The notes: generated by a model from the letters alone, not told the origin. DNA of 36,447 bases from Oscillospiraceae bacterium (GCA_017398685.1 JAFQFH010000066.1:1-36447), one strand, 5' to 3'. Shown: positions 1 to 7,807, counted from the first letter of the stretch. A program made the numbers and translations.

Positions 1-846
1 AAGGGCATCAACCCCGACGAGTGCGTGGCTCTGGGCGCAGCCATTCAGGGCGGCGTTCTCAGCGGCGACGTTGAGGGCATAGTTCTGGTCGACGTTACCC
101 CCCTGTCCCTCGGTATCGAGACTCTGGGCGGCGTCTGCACCAAGCTCATTGACCGCAACACCTCCATCCCCACCAGAAAGAGCCAGATCTTCTCCACCGC
201 AGCAGACAACCAGACCTCCGTTGAGGTCAACGTCCTGCAGGGTGAGCGCGAGATGGCAGCTTACAACAAGAGCCTTGGCCGCTTCCATCTGGACGGCATT
301 GCTCCCGCCCGCCGCGGCGTGCCTCAGATAGAGGTCACCTTCGACATCGACGCAAACGGCATTGTCAATGTCTCCGCAAAGGATCTTGGCACCGGCAAGG
401 AGCAGCACATCACCATCACCGCCTCCACCAACATGTCCAAGGAGGACATCGAAAAGGCAGTCAAGGAAGCCGAGATGTACGCTGCCGAGGACGCGAAGCG
501 CAAGGAAGAGGTTGACGTGCGCAACCAGGGCGACCAGATGGTCTACCAGACCGAAAAGACCCTCAGCGAGATGGGCGACAAGCTGGATGCAGCTGACAAG
601 GCAGAAGTTGAAGGCAAGCTCTCTGCTCTCAAGTCCGCCCTCACCGGCACCGACACTGCCTCCATCAAGGCCGCTACCGAGGAGCTCACTCAGGCCTTCT
701 ACAAGATCTCCGAGAAGCTCTATCAGGCAGCAGGCGGCGCACAGGGCGCAGGCTTTGATCCCTCTCAGGCAGGTGACGCAGGCGCACAGGCCGGTCAGGA
801 CTTCTATGATGCCGACTACACCGTAGTCGATGACGACAACAAGTAA
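1..846 (+). CDS. dnaK: Molecular chaperone DnaK (Hsp70), 3' part
   Basis: This is the C-terminal 281 codons of Hsp70; the gene runs off the left edge and is open from base 1. The first residues ([18 protein letters not shown]) are the last conserved strand and helix of the ATPase domain. They are followed by the interdomain linker ([10 protein letters not shown]), the peptide-binding beta sandwich ([32 protein letters not shown]) and the helical lid. The Gly/Ala-rich tail ends in an acidic [10 protein letters not shown], the equivalent of the usual EEVD-like end. DnaK is the ATP-driven cytoplasmic chaperone that works with the DnaJ encoded 138 bp downstream. The heat-shock operon order dnaK-dnaJ is standard for Firmicutes. 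An apparent start at base 25 is only an internal GTG valine codon. Confidence 0.98.
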   Translation, partial: KGINPDECVALGAAIQGGVLSGDVEGIVLVDVTPLSLGIETLGGVCTKLIDRNTSIPTRKSQIFSTAADNQTSVEVNVLQGEREMAAYNKSLGRFHLDGIAPARRGVPQIEVTFDIDANGIVNVSAKDLGTGKEQHITITASTNMSKEDIEKAVKEAEMYAAEDAKRKEEVDVRNQGDQMVYQTEKTLSEMGDKLDAADKAEVEGKLSALKSALTGTDTASIKAATEELTQAFYKISEKLYQAAGGAQGAGFDPSQAGDAGAQAGQDFYDADYTVVDDDNK

Positions 847-867
847 TTCAAGCTTATTTATAACAGC

Positions 868-927
868 ATTGAGGCGAGGAATATCCCCGCCTCAATGGTG
901 CGTATATGATAGTCCGGCGAAAGCCGG
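868..927 (+). other. Two hairpins in the dnaK-dnaJ spacer
   Basis: A 9-bp inverted repeat ATTGAGGCG/CGCCTCAAT (868-876 with 888-896) is extendable by two G-C pairs past an A/C mismatch. It is followed by CCGGC-GAAA-GCCGG (914-927) with a GNRA tetraloop. Neither has a downstream T-run, so they are unlikely to be strong terminators. They more likely affect processing or stability of the dnaK-dnaJ mRNA. This is inference from sequence only. Confidence 0.5.
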
Positions 928-984
928 GCGGCGGCCTGAGTTTGACGGCTCTGCCCTGCGATTTCGGACTGGATTGGAGCATAT

Positions 985-2136
985 ATGGCAGAAAAAAGAG
1001 ATTATTATGAGGTGCTGGGCGTTGCAAAGGGCGCCAGCGCCGATGAAATAAAAAAGGCCTACCGCAAGATAACCAAGGCCAACCATCCCGACCTCCACCC
1101 CGGCGACAAGGAGTGCGAGGAGCGCTTCAAGGAGGCCAACGAGGCCTACGAAGTACTCTCCGACGAGGAAAAGCGCAAGAAGTACGACCAGTTCGGCCAC
1201 GCGGCCTTTGACCCCAACGCAGGCTTCGGCGGCGGTGGCTTCGGCGGTTTCGGGGATCTGGGCGACATCTTCGGAGACATATTCGGCGGCGGCTTCGGCG
1301 GTTTCGGTGGCTTTGGCGGCGGCGCAAGAAGCAACCCCAACGCCCCCCGCAAGGGTGAAAATCTCCGGGTCACTTTGAACATAACATTTGAAGAGGCGGC
1401 CTTCGGCTGCGAAAAGGAGATAACCGTACCCCGCATAGAGACCTGCCCCGACTGCAAGGGCAACGGCTGCGCCCCCGGCGCTACCCCTGAGGTCTGCCCC
1501 GACTGCGGCGGCACAGGTCAGGTGCGCACGACCCAGCGCACCCCCTTCGGCATGGCCCAGAGCATGTCCCCCTGCTCAAGATGCCGCGGCACGGGCAAGA
1601 TAATCCATCAGCCCTGCAAAAACTGCCGTGGCACAGGCACTATCCGCCGTCAGGTAAAGGAGAAGGTCAATATCCCCGCCGGCATAGACGACGGGCAGGC
1701 CGTGTCCATCCGGGGCAAGGGTCACGCCGGTGCAAACGGCGGTCCTGCGGGCGAGCTTCTGGTGTCCGTCAGCATCCGTCCCCACGCCCGCTTCGAGCGC
1801 GAGGGCAACAGCGTGCTGCTGGAGCAGAATATTTCCTACGCACAGGCTGTTCTGGGCGCGGAGCTTGAGGTTCCGACCCTTGACGGCAAGGTGAAAATGA
1901 ACATCCCCGAGGGCACTCCCTCCGGCACGGTCTTCCGCATCCGCGGAAAGGGCATCCCCTATCTTCGCGGCAGCGGCAGGGGCGATCAGTTCGTCACCGT
2001 CAATGTGGAGATTCCCAAAAACCTCACATCCTCCCAGAAGGAGCTTTTGAAGCAGTTTGCCGCCTCCATGGGCGAGCTGGACGGCGTGAAGGCCGCAGGC
2101 TCTTCCAGCGGGATATTTGGGAAAAAGAAGAAGTGA
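985..2136 (+). CDS. dnaJ: Chaperone protein DnaJ (Hsp40)
   Basis: Full-length 383-residue type I DnaJ, co-chaperone that stimulates DnaK ATP hydrolysis and delivers unfolded clients. The J domain occupies about residues 1-70 and carries the HPD tripeptide (NHPDLHPGD). It is followed by a Gly/Phe-rich linker (about 75-115). Four CxxCxGxG zinc motifs lie at about 154-220 ([32 protein letters not shown]), then the two C-terminal client-binding barrels ([32 protein letters not shown]). The ATG at 985 follows GGAG with suitable spacing. The last 17 residues end GIFGKKKK. The final 54 bases recur at 3199-3252 on the far side of an inserted Abi-type module, so this gene is separated from its probable original terminator. 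Confidence 0.98.
   Translation: MAEKRDYYEVLGVAKGASADEIKKAYRKITKANHPDLHPGDKECEERFKEANEAYEVLSDEEKRKKYDQFGHAAFDPNAGFGGGGFGGFGDLGDIFGDIFGGGFGGFGGFGGGARSNPNAPRKGENLRVTLNITFEEAAFGCEKEITVPRIETCPDCKGNGCAPGATPEVCPDCGGTGQVRTTQRTPFGMAQSMSPCSRCRGTGKIIHQPCKNCRGTGTIRRQVKEKVNIPAGIDDGQAVSIRGKGHAGANGGPAGELLVSVSIRPHARFEREGNSVLLEQNISYAQAVLGAELEVPTLDGKVKMNIPEGTPSGTVFRIRGKGIPYLRGSGRGDQFVTVNVEIPKNLTSSQKELLKQFAASMGELDGVKAAGSSSGIFGKKKK
2083..2136 (+). repeat. dnaJ 3' tail repeat, copy 1 (within dnaJ)
   Basis: The last 54 bases of dnaJ, including the stop codon. They match 3199-3252 at 48 of 54 positions by my alignment, with no gap. No terminator follows this copy, and the sequence immediately after it turns AT-rich. 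Confidence 0.9.
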
Positions 2137-2225
2137 GTATTTTGAACGCATCGCAGATAAAAACAGCGATGGGTTTGATTTTGCACTAAAACATCCGGTT
2201 TATAAAACTTTTTCAACGTTTGCTA

Positions 2226-2254
2226 TTGCATTTTTAATTTTAAGAGCATATAAT
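2226..2254 (+). promoter_or_regulatory. Sigma-A promoter for the Abi-associated small RNA
   Basis: TTGCAT (2226-2231) and a perfect TATAAT (2249-2254) are separated by exactly 17 bases. Transcription would begin near 2261, which is 76 bases before the Abi-type start codon and 40 bases before a terminator hairpin. It drives the short RNA and, on read-through, the Abi gene. Confidence 0.75.
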
Positions 2255-2260
2255 AAAGGC

Positions 2261-2320
2261 AACAGGACCCCCCGCACCTCTCCACAGTTTTGTGTGATGT
2301 GTCCCAGGGGGGACATTTTT
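2261..2320 (+). ncRNA. Candidate AbiF-type small RNA, about 60 nt
   Basis: A near-consensus promoter ends at 2254 and a terminator ends at 2320, which delimits a transcript of about 60 nt directly upstream of the Abi_2-family gene. Inside it are a C6 block (within 2266-2275), a small hairpin CACA-GTTT-TGTG (about 2283-2294) and the terminator stem. The C6 block can also pair with the G6 block at 2307-2312, which would be mutually exclusive with the terminator stem. To my knowledge a structured RNA class called abiF is found upstream of Abi_2 genes, and such RNAs can act as antitoxins of HEPN proteins. I assign this one by position and architecture, not by a covariance match. Confidence 0.55.
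2300..2320 (+). terminator. Terminator of the small RNA
   Basis: Stem TGTCCC/GGGACA (2300-2305 with 2310-2315), loop AGGG, then TTTTT and a further AT-rich run. It sits only 16 bases before the Abi gene start, so expression of that gene needs read-through or antitermination. Confidence 0.75.
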
Positions 2321-2336
2321 ATTTTCGGGGATTGCT

Positions 2337-3196
2337 ATGGCAAGAGAAATAAAAAGGCCGACTACATACTCTGAACAGATACAAATACTTAAAGAACGTG
2401 GCTGCATAATTTCTGATGAGGGTTTTTGCAGAGACAAGCTGCAAGCAGTAAACTATTATCGGTTGACTGCCTATTTTTTGCCCTTCAAATCCGGCAACGG
2501 GTACATTGAAGGCACAAACTTTGAACGAGTGTACCGTCTGTACGAATTTGACCGAAAGCTAAGGGCTGTTTTGTTTTCTGCGGTAGAGGAGATAGAGATA
2601 TATCTTCGCTCCCGTTTTGCTTATTTTCATGCCCACAAGTATGGAGCAACAGGATATTTAAATCCTGAGAATTTTTCGAATAGGCACCAGCACGAAAAGT
2701 TCATAGCCAATATCAGCAGGGAAATCGTCAGCAACAAGCAAGCACTTTTTGTAAAGCACCATTTGGAAAACTATGACGGAATTTTCCCAATGTGGGTCAT
2801 CAGTGAGCTTTTCACATTTGGTATGCTATCCTATTTTTATAATGATCTGAAAATTCAGGATCAAAAGCAGCTGGCCGGCGAGCTATACGGCACGACCTAT
2901 AAAATCTTATAAGCTGGCTCAGGTGCTGTACGGATCTGCGCAATATCTGCGCCCACTATGGACGGCTGTATTATAGAATTTTCCCAGCCATCCCTGCCGG
3001 GATAGATATGGGTGCAGCTGCAAAACGCCGCCTTTGGGGGGCGATCATGGCTTTATGCTCTTTGTACCCGGGTCGTGACAAGTGGAACAGCGAGATTCTT
3101 CCTTCGTTGGAGGCCCTTTTTGAGGAATACGGGGAGGATGTGGAGCTATACCATATTGCATTTCCGAAGGACTGGAAAAACCGTCTGAAAAAATGA
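2337..3196 (+). pseudogene. Abi_2 / AbiF-type HEPN abortive-infection gene, frameshifted
   Basis: The first reading frame (2337-2912, 191 aa) is a clear Abi_2 (AbiD/AbiF) protein: KRPTTYSEQI, an INYYRL-like VNYYRLTAYFLPF, and EEIEIYLRSRFAYFHAHKYG containing R93-x4-H98. It stops early at TAA 2910-2912. The expected continuation lies in another frame through 3196: SWLRCCTDLRNICAHYGRLYYR, with the HEPN RNase signature RNICAH (R-x4-H), and the C-terminal helix region ending NRLKK. Adding one A to the AAAA run at 2901-2904 joins both parts into a 286-residue protein, the usual family size. As written, the truncated product lacks the second R-x4-H motif and should be inactive. The alternative is a sequencing or assembly homopolymer error. 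AT content is higher than in the neighbours, in keeping with acquisition. An upstream GGGG at 2327-2330 may serve as ribosome binding site. Confidence 0.85.
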
Positions 3197-3198
3197 TT

Positions 3199-3252
3199 GG
3201 CGTGAAGAGCGCAGGCTCTTCCGGCGGGATTTTCGGGAAAAAGAAAAAGTGA
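3199..3252 (+). repeat. dnaJ 3' tail repeat, copy 2
   Basis: These 54 bases encode [17 protein letters not shown] and a stop, against [17 protein letters not shown] at the real dnaJ end. Six mismatches, no indels. The repeat starts 3 bases after the Abi reading frame stops and is followed directly by a strong terminator that looks like the original end of the dnaJ transcript. It is not expected to be translated as a separate protein because it has no start or ribosome binding site. Confidence 0.9.
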
Positions 3253-3259
3253 GACAATA

Positions 3260-3290
3260 AAATCGCAGGTGCTTCCACCTGCGATTTTTT
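3260..3290 (+). terminator. Rho-independent terminator (original dnaJ terminator)
   Basis: A 12-bp perfect stem AAATCGCAGGTG/CACCTGCGATTT (3260-3271 with 3276-3287) with a CTTC loop, running into a T6 tract to 3290. It ends transcription coming from dnaJ and the Abi island, before the ABC exporter gene. Confidence 0.9.
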
Positions 3291-3358
3291 GCGGAGAGCA
3301 GTCAAATTTGCGCTCTTTTACATCTACACTCAAAAACTGTGCGCCGGACTCGGCTTTG

Positions 3359-3367
3359 TGCTATAAT
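3359..3367 (+). promoter_or_regulatory. Extended -10 promoter of the ABC exporter
   Basis: TGC immediately before a perfect TATAAT (3362-3367) forms an extended -10 element. The -35 region is poor, as is common with this promoter type. The start codon follows about 31 bases later. Confidence 0.55.
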
Positions 3368-3397
3368 TATTTTATAAAACACACACGAAAGGCGATG

Positions 3398-5254
3398 ATG
3401 CTTATGGCAGGGCCCGGAGGACGACTTGGCCCCAGAGGTTTTCTCACCGAGGAGGAAAAGGCCAATATGCCCAAGGTGACAAAAGAGCTTTTGCTTCGTA
3501 TACTCTCATATCTTAAACCCTATTGGCTCCAGTTTCTGCTGGTGTTTGCGGCGATACTGCTCTCTGCCGCGGTGGGGCTTCTGCCCTCCATAATAACCGG
3601 GCGCATTGTGGACGAGGCGCTGGTGGGGCGGAATATGGAGCTTCTCATCCAGCTTCTTTTGATGGCCTTTGTTACCCTTGCCGTGTCCGAGGTCATCGGA
3701 GTGCTGGAAAGCTACATAAACGCCTGGATATCCCAGCGGATAATCTTCGACATGAAAAATGAGATGTACGACCATCTTCAGCACATGCCCCACTCCTTCT
3801 TCACTTCCGAAAAACAGGGCGACATTATCACAAGGATGAATACGGACATCTCCGGCGTAAGCTCCGTCATCTCCGGCACGCTCACAAGCATCGTCAGCAA
3901 CCTTGCCACCGTGGTCACCACCCTTGTGGCACTTTTTTCCATGAGCTGGCAGCTGGCTATCGTGGGCATTATCGTAATCCCCCTGCTCATCCTGCCCACA
4001 AAGAGCGTGGGTCAGACCCGCTGGCAGCTTCTAAACGAGTCTCAGGCCAAAAACGACGAGATGAACCAGCTTATAAATGAGACTTTAAGCGTCAGCGGCT
4101 CGCTTCTTGTAAAGCTTTTCACCCGTGAGCGCAAGGAGTACCGCCGCTTTGTTCAGGTCAACGAGGAAGTGACCCAGCTTGCCCTCAAGGAGCAGCGCAG
4201 CGGCAAGTGGTTTCGGGTTGTCATGGGTATGTTCACCCAGATAGGCCCGCTGCTTATCTACTTTGCAGGCGGCCTGCTCATTATCCGGAATCTGGACAAC
4301 AGCCTGACCGTAGGTACAATAACTGCCACCGTGGCCCTCATAAACCGCCTTTACAGACCCGTCCAGTCTCTTTTGAACCTGCACGTGGACTTTACCCGTT
4401 CTATGGCCCTTTTTACCCGCATTTTTGACTATTTTGACAAGGAAAACCCCATCAAGACCAAGACTGCGGGACTGCGCCCCAACATGAAAAAGGCGCAGAT
4501 AGACTTTGAGCACGTGGCCTTTTCCTATCAGGAGGACAAGCCCCTTCTCACCGATATCCATTTCACAGTCCCCGGCGGACAGATGTTTGCAATCGTGGGG
4601 CCTTCCGGCTCCGGCAAGTCCACGGTGGTAAACCTTATCCCAAGGCTCTACGATGTGCAATCGGGCAAGGTTTCCGTGGCGGGAGCAGATGTGCGGGATA
4701 TTGACCTTCGCTATCTCCGCTCCGCCATCGGGGTTGTGACTCAGGACAGCTATCTTTTCAACGGCACTATTCTGGATAATCTCCTCTACGCCAATGAAAA
4801 GGCCAGCATGGACGAGGTCATAGCCGCCTGCAAGACCGCAAACATTTATGACTTTATCCAAAATCAGCCAGAGGGCTTTGACACCGTGGTGGGAAACCGG
4901 GGCCTGAAGCTCTCCGGCGGTGAAAAGCAGAGACTTTCCATTGCAAGGGTCATACTCAAAAACCCCAAGATCCTCATTCTGGACGAGGCCACCTCCGCTC
5001 TCGACTCCATCTCCGAAAGCTCCATACAGGATGCTCTGGAGTACATGATGGAGGGGCGCACCAGCATAGTCATTGCCCACAGGCTCTCCACCATATTGAA
5101 GGCCGACAGAATACTCGTTGTAAAAGACGGCGTTATTGCCGAGCAGGGTACCCATGACGAGCTTCTGGAAAAAGACGGCGTTTATCGTGAGCTGTACGAG
5201 ACTCAGTTCAGGCAGATACTGGAGCTGGAAGAGGACAAAAACGAGGATAAATAA
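3398..5254 (+). CDS. ABC exporter, fused membrane and ATPase domains
   Basis: Half-transporter of the MsbA/LmrA/BmrA type, about 618 residues, expected to work as a homodimer or with an unseen partner to export a lipid, drug or peptide. The first 330 residues hold six membrane helices, with the usual coupling sequence (RITRMNTDIS-like IITRMNTDISGV). The ATPase domain follows: Walker A GPSGSGKST near residue 402, signature LSGGEKQR near 505, Walker B ILILDEATSALD near 524, and H-loop AHRLS. The tail is acidic. The reading frame is open upstream, but AAAGG at 3388-3392 favours an ATG at 3398. ATG 3395 or 3404 cannot be excluded. It is a single-gene unit with its own promoter and terminator. The substrate cannot be deduced. 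Confidence 0.9.
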   Translation: MLMAGPGGRLGPRGFLTEEEKANMPKVTKELLLRILSYLKPYWLQFLLVFAAILLSAAVGLLPSIITGRIVDEALVGRNMELLIQLLLMAFVTLAVSEVIGVLESYINAWISQRIIFDMKNEMYDHLQHMPHSFFTSEKQGDIITRMNTDISGVSSVISGTLTSIVSNLATVVTTLVALFSMSWQLAIVGIIVIPLLILPTKSVGQTRWQLLNESQAKNDEMNQLINETLSVSGSLLVKLFTRERKEYRRFVQVNEEVTQLALKEQRSGKWFRVVMGMFTQIGPLLIYFAGGLLIIRNLDNSLTVGTITATVALINRLYRPVQSLLNLHVDFTRSMALFTRIFDYFDKENPIKTKTAGLRPNMKKAQIDFEHVAFSYQEDKPLLTDIHFTVPGGQMFAIVGPSGSGKSTVVNLIPRLYDVQSGKVSVAGADVRDIDLRYLRSAIGVVTQDSYLFNGTILDNLLYANEKASMDEVIAACKTANIYDFIQNQPEGFDTVVGNRGLKLSGGEKQRLSIARVILKNPKILILDEATSALDSISESSIQDALEYMMEGRTSIVIAHRLSTILKADRILVVKDGVIAEQGTHDELLEKDGVYRELYETQFRQILELEEDKNEDK

Positions 5255-5285
5255 AAGTAGGGGAGGACTTTCGCACAATTAAAGA

Positions 5286-5318
5286 GCGCGCTGCAAAATT
5301 TGCAACACGCCCATTTTT
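5286..5318 (+). terminator. Terminator after the ABC exporter
   Basis: An imperfect hairpin (5286-5310), GCGCGCTGCAAA pairing with TTTGCAACACGC, followed by ATTTTT to 5318. It overlaps the 3' end of the convergent GIY-YIG gene. It shares the GCGYTGCAAAAT core with the terminator at 31993-32033, so this may be a recurring terminator form in the genome. Confidence 0.6.
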
Positions 5319-5565
5319 AATCCGTATTACCAGGGCTCAGCTTCAGCTTTTCACTGTGGCTGAGTCTTTTTATATGCCATTCCCGGCTCATTGCCGCTTG
5401 CTTTGTCTCGTGCTCCTCAAAATACAAAAGCTCTACCGGCAGCCGGGAGCGGGTATATTTGCAGCCTTTGCCGCTTTTGTGGGCGGCTACCCTGCGTTCA
5501 AGGTCATTGGTCCAGCCGGTGTAGATGCTGCCATCGGAGCAACTGAGCATATACACATAGTTCAC
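5317..5565 (-). CDS. GIY-YIG domain protein (UPF0213/YhbQ-like)
   Basis: A small 82-residue stand-alone GIY-YIG nuclease fold of the YhbQ/UPF0213 type. The signature residues are YVYML and YTGWTND near the N-terminus, then ERRVAAHKSGKGCKYTRSR with the conserved basic residues, and a late conserved Glu (SREWHIKRLS). It reads from a GTG at 5565 whose GTGA overlaps the stop of the upstream DUF951 gene, so translation is probably coupled. Small proteins of this family have been linked to DNA damage processing, which would suit its coupling to rarA, but its activity here is inference. Confidence 0.9.
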   Translation of the reverse strand: MNYVYMLSCSDGSIYTGWTNDLERRVAAHKSGKGCKYTRSRLPVELLYFEEHETKQAAMSREWHIKRLSHSEKLKLSPGNTD

Positions 5566-5738
5566 CGGCGCACCTGCCTGATGTTTTTTTCAAATTTGCT
5601 TCTTGCGCCCATCACCTCGTGACCGCAGCCGCAGCAGCGCAGCCTGAAGTCCGCCCCTATGCGAAGCACCTGCCAGTCACGACTGCCGCAGGGATGGGGC
5701 TTTTTCATGGTGAGGATATCGCCGATCTGAATATCCAT
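5562..5738 (-). CDS. DUF951 family protein, 58 aa
   Basis: A short frame starting MDIQIGDILTMKKPHPCGS, with DWQVLRIGADFRLRCCGCGH and ARSKFEKNIRQV. This is the typical DUF951 pattern: a beta-barrel-like start, the KKPHPCGS motif, and a CxxC-type cluster (CCGCGH), suggesting zinc or nucleic-acid binding. No function is established for the family. The ATG at 5738 overlaps the rarA stop (TAATG) and its own TGA overlaps the next gene's GTG, so it lies in the middle of a translationally coupled trio. In Firmicutes DUF951 genes often sit near replication or chromosome-partition genes; here the partner is rarA. Confidence 0.88.
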   Translation of the reverse strand: MDIQIGDILTMKKPHPCGSRDWQVLRIGADFRLRCCGCGHEVMGARSKFEKNIRQVRR

Positions 5739-6988
5739 TACTTTTTGATCTCCTCCCAGTAGCGTTTGAAGGCCTGCTCGTTCTTGTTGTCCCCGTACTG
5801 GTAGTAACGGGCGTTTTTCAGGTCATCCGGCAGATACTGCTGGCGTACCCAGTGATGGGGATAATTATGGGGGTACTTGTAGCCCTGCTCACGCTCAAAG
5901 CCTGCGCCGTCGGCGTGGACGTTCTGAAGCTCCCTTGGGAATGAGCGCACATGCCCCGCCCGCACATCGGCGATGGCGGCATCGATTGCCATGCAGGCGC
6001 TGTTGGACTTGGGGGAGTTGGCAAGGAGGATGACGGCCTCCGCCAGAGGCAGCCGTCCTTCGGGGATGCCCAGCTGCAAGGCCGAGTCCACACAGGCCTT
6101 TACGATAGGCACTGCCATGGGATAGGCAAGACCTATGTCCTCACTGGCAGAGCATAGGAGTCGCCGGCACACGCCCACAAGGTCACCTGCCTCCAGAAGC
6201 CGTGCCAGATAGTGCAGCGCCGCATCCGCATCCGAGCCGCGAAGAGACTTCATCAAGGCGGAGAGATTGTCAAAATGCTCATCCCCCTCCCGGTCATAGC
6301 GCATGGCGCTGCGCTGGGAGATGGCGAGGGCGTCCTCAAGGCTGATGCTGCCCCCGTCAGGGGCGGCAGAGAACAAAAGCTCCACCGCGTTGACGCTTTT
6401 TCTAACGTCTCCGCCGCAGGCGGAGGCAATGCGCTTCACAACGCCGTCCTCAACGCTCAGGGGCTTTTCACGGCGGCTGTTCATTATATCAATGGCCCGC
6501 TGCACCGCAATAGCTGTGTCCTCGGCGGAAATGGCCTTGAACTCAAAGACCGTGGAGCGGCTCAAAATTGCGTTGAATACGCAGAAGTAGGGATTTTCCG
6601 TGGTGGAGGCGATAAGGGTTATACGCCCGTCCTCTATAAACTCAAGCAAAGACTGCTGCTGTTTCTTATTGAAATACTGTATCTCGTCCAGATACAAAAG
6701 CACGCCGCCGGGGGTGAGGAAGGTGTCCAGCTCTTCAATGATGTTTTTTATATCCGCAATGCCGGCAGTGGTGGCGTTCAGCTTTCTCAATGTGCGGTTT
6801 GTGCGCTGGGCGATTATACGGGCCACGGTGGTTTTGCCTGTGCCGGAGGGACCGTAGAAGATCATGTTTGGGATCTGCCCGCTTTCCACTATGCGCCGCA
6901 GCATACCCTTTTCGCCCAGTATATGCCGCTGCCCCACCACATCGTCAAGGCTGTCGGGGCGTATCTGGTCTGCCAGGGGCTTGTACAT
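5738..6988 (-). CDS. rarA: Replication-associated recombination protein A (AAA+ ATPase)
   Basis: A 416-residue RarA/MgsA/WRNIP1 ATPase that acts at stalled replication forks. It begins MYKPLADQIRPDSLDDVVGQ, as in the clamp-loader-like family. Walker A is GPSGTGKTT at residues 46-54 and Walker B LLYLDE at 97-102. The sensor-1 stretch is TLIASTTENPYF, and the C-terminal tetramerisation domain includes GSDADAALHYLARLLEAGD and the terminal YLPDDLKNARYYQYGDN typical of the family. A strong GGAGGAAACCCT precedes the ATG. It lies 42 bp downstream of tcdA and is coupled to the DUF951 gene. Confidence 0.96.
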   Translation of the reverse strand: MYKPLADQIRPDSLDDVVGQRHILGEKGMLRRIVESGQIPNMIFYGPSGTGKTTVARIIAQRTNRTLRKLNATTAGIADIKNIIEELDTFLTPGGVLLYLDEIQYFNKKQQQSLLEFIEDGRITLIASTTENPYFCVFNAILSRSTVFEFKAISAEDTAIAVQRAIDIMNSRREKPLSVEDGVVKRIASACGGDVRKSVNAVELLFSAAPDGGSISLEDALAISQRSAMRYDREGDEHFDNLSALMKSLRGSDADAALHYLARLLEAGDLVGVCRRLLCSASEDIGLAYPMAVPIVKACVDSALQLGIPEGRLPLAEAVILLANSPKSNSACMAIDAAIADVRAGHVRSFPRELQNVHADGAGFEREQGYKYPHNYPHHWVRQQYLPDDLKNARYYQYGDNKNEQAFKRYWEEIKK

Positions 6989-7030
6989 AGGGTTTCCTCC
7001 TTCGTGGGAAATGGTGAATGGAATAATTAA

Positions 7031-7738
7031 TTATTCATCAATAATCTTCGTAACAATGTGCTGCGCCATCAATAGTCCCGCCGCTGCCGGTACCCATACC
7101 AGCGAGCCGGGTACGCTCCGGCGTCCGGGAGGCGGCGCCTCCAGCTGCTCAGGCTCCATTGGCTCTTCCGGGGAGAAAACCACGTCCAGATGGTTCACGC
7201 CCTTCGCCCGAAGCTCCTTTCGCATGACCCTTGCAAGCGCGCAGCCGTAGGTTTTGGAGATATCGCTTATCTCAAGAAGGGAAGCGTCCTTCTTGTTCCC
7301 TGTGCCAAGGGCGGAGATTATGGGGATATCCCGCTCCCGACAGGAGAGGATAAGGTCTATCTTGCAGGAGACAAGGTCAATGGCATCGGCTACAAAGTCG
7401 TAGGGGGCAAAGAAGCGCTCGCGGTCATCTGCCTTGTAGGTGCCAACGATGGGATTTATGCTTATGGCGGGGTTTATGTCGTATATCCGCTCTGCCATCA
7501 CCTCCGCCTTTGGCCTGTCCACAGTGGAGGAGAGAGCGATTATCTGGCGGTTTACATTGGTGAGACTGACAGTGTCCTGATCAATGAGCGTAAGCCTGCC
7601 TACCCCGGCCCTTGCCAGAGCCTCGGCGCACCATGAGCCCACGCCCCCCAGCCCGAACACCGCCACATGGGCGTTTTTGAGCTTTTCAAGGGCAGCCTCG
7701 CCTATGAGCATAAGCTCTCTTGATGTGCGCTGATCCAT
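7031..7738 (-). CDS. tcdA: tRNA threonylcarbamoyladenosine dehydratase TcdA (ThiF/E1-like)
   Basis: A 235-residue E1-like enzyme that ATP-dependently cyclises t6A to ct6A at position 37 of ANN-decoding tRNAs. It shows the nucleotide-binding GLGGVG at about residues 29-34, the LIDQDTVSLTNVNRQ motif with the adenylation-site residues, and a SCKIDLILSCRERDIPIISALGTGNK region. The C-terminus is AGLLMAQHIVTKII. A longer upstream frame exists, but GGAGG eight bases before ATG 7738 fixes the start. There is no clear promoter, so it may depend on partial read-through from the foldase gene upstream. A perfect 16-bp palindrome covers its stop codon. Confidence 0.92.
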   Translation of the reverse strand: MDQRTSRELMLIGEAALEKLKNAHVAVFGLGGVGSWCAEALARAGVGRLTLIDQDTVSLTNVNRQIIALSSTVDRPKAEVMAERIYDINPAISINPIVGTYKADDRERFFAPYDFVADAIDLVSCKIDLILSCRERDIPIISALGTGNKKDASLLEISDISKTYGCALARVMRKELRAKGVNHLDVVFSPEEPMEPEQLEAPPPGRRSVPGSLVWVPAAAGLLMAQHIVTKIIDE

Positions 7739-7769
7739 TCTTCTCACCTCCGGTGTTTTTGCCTGTACC

Positions 7770-7807
7770 AAAAACACCGCCCTGTGTCCCTAAGGCGCAG
7801 GGCGGTG
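7770..7807 (-). terminator. Terminator of the foldase gene
   Basis: A 10-bp perfect stem CACCGCCCTG/CAGGGCGGTG (7775-7784 with 7798-7807) is followed on the minus strand by TTTTT. The T-tract is part of a second inverted repeat, GGTGTTTTT/AAAAACACC (7752-7760 with 7770-7778), that could compete with the first. That arrangement may allow some read-through into tcdA. Confidence 0.8.

Noticed and set aside
2895-2912. Programmed -1 frameshift to express the full Abi protein
   Set aside because: The site TAT AAA ATC TTA TAA does not form an X-XXY-YYZ slippery heptamer in the zero frame, and the A run is too short for typical transcriptional slippage. An indel explains it better.
3395-3406. Upstream start for the ABC exporter at 3269
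   Set aside because: The extra 43 residues would include the terminator and promoter region and have no ribosome binding site; AAAGG at 3388-3392 supports the later ATG cluster.
7021-7036. Perfect 16-bp palindrome GAATAATTAATTATTC
   Set aside because: It overlaps the tcdA stop codon, is pure AT apart from its ends and has no T-tract or regulator context. Possibly chance.
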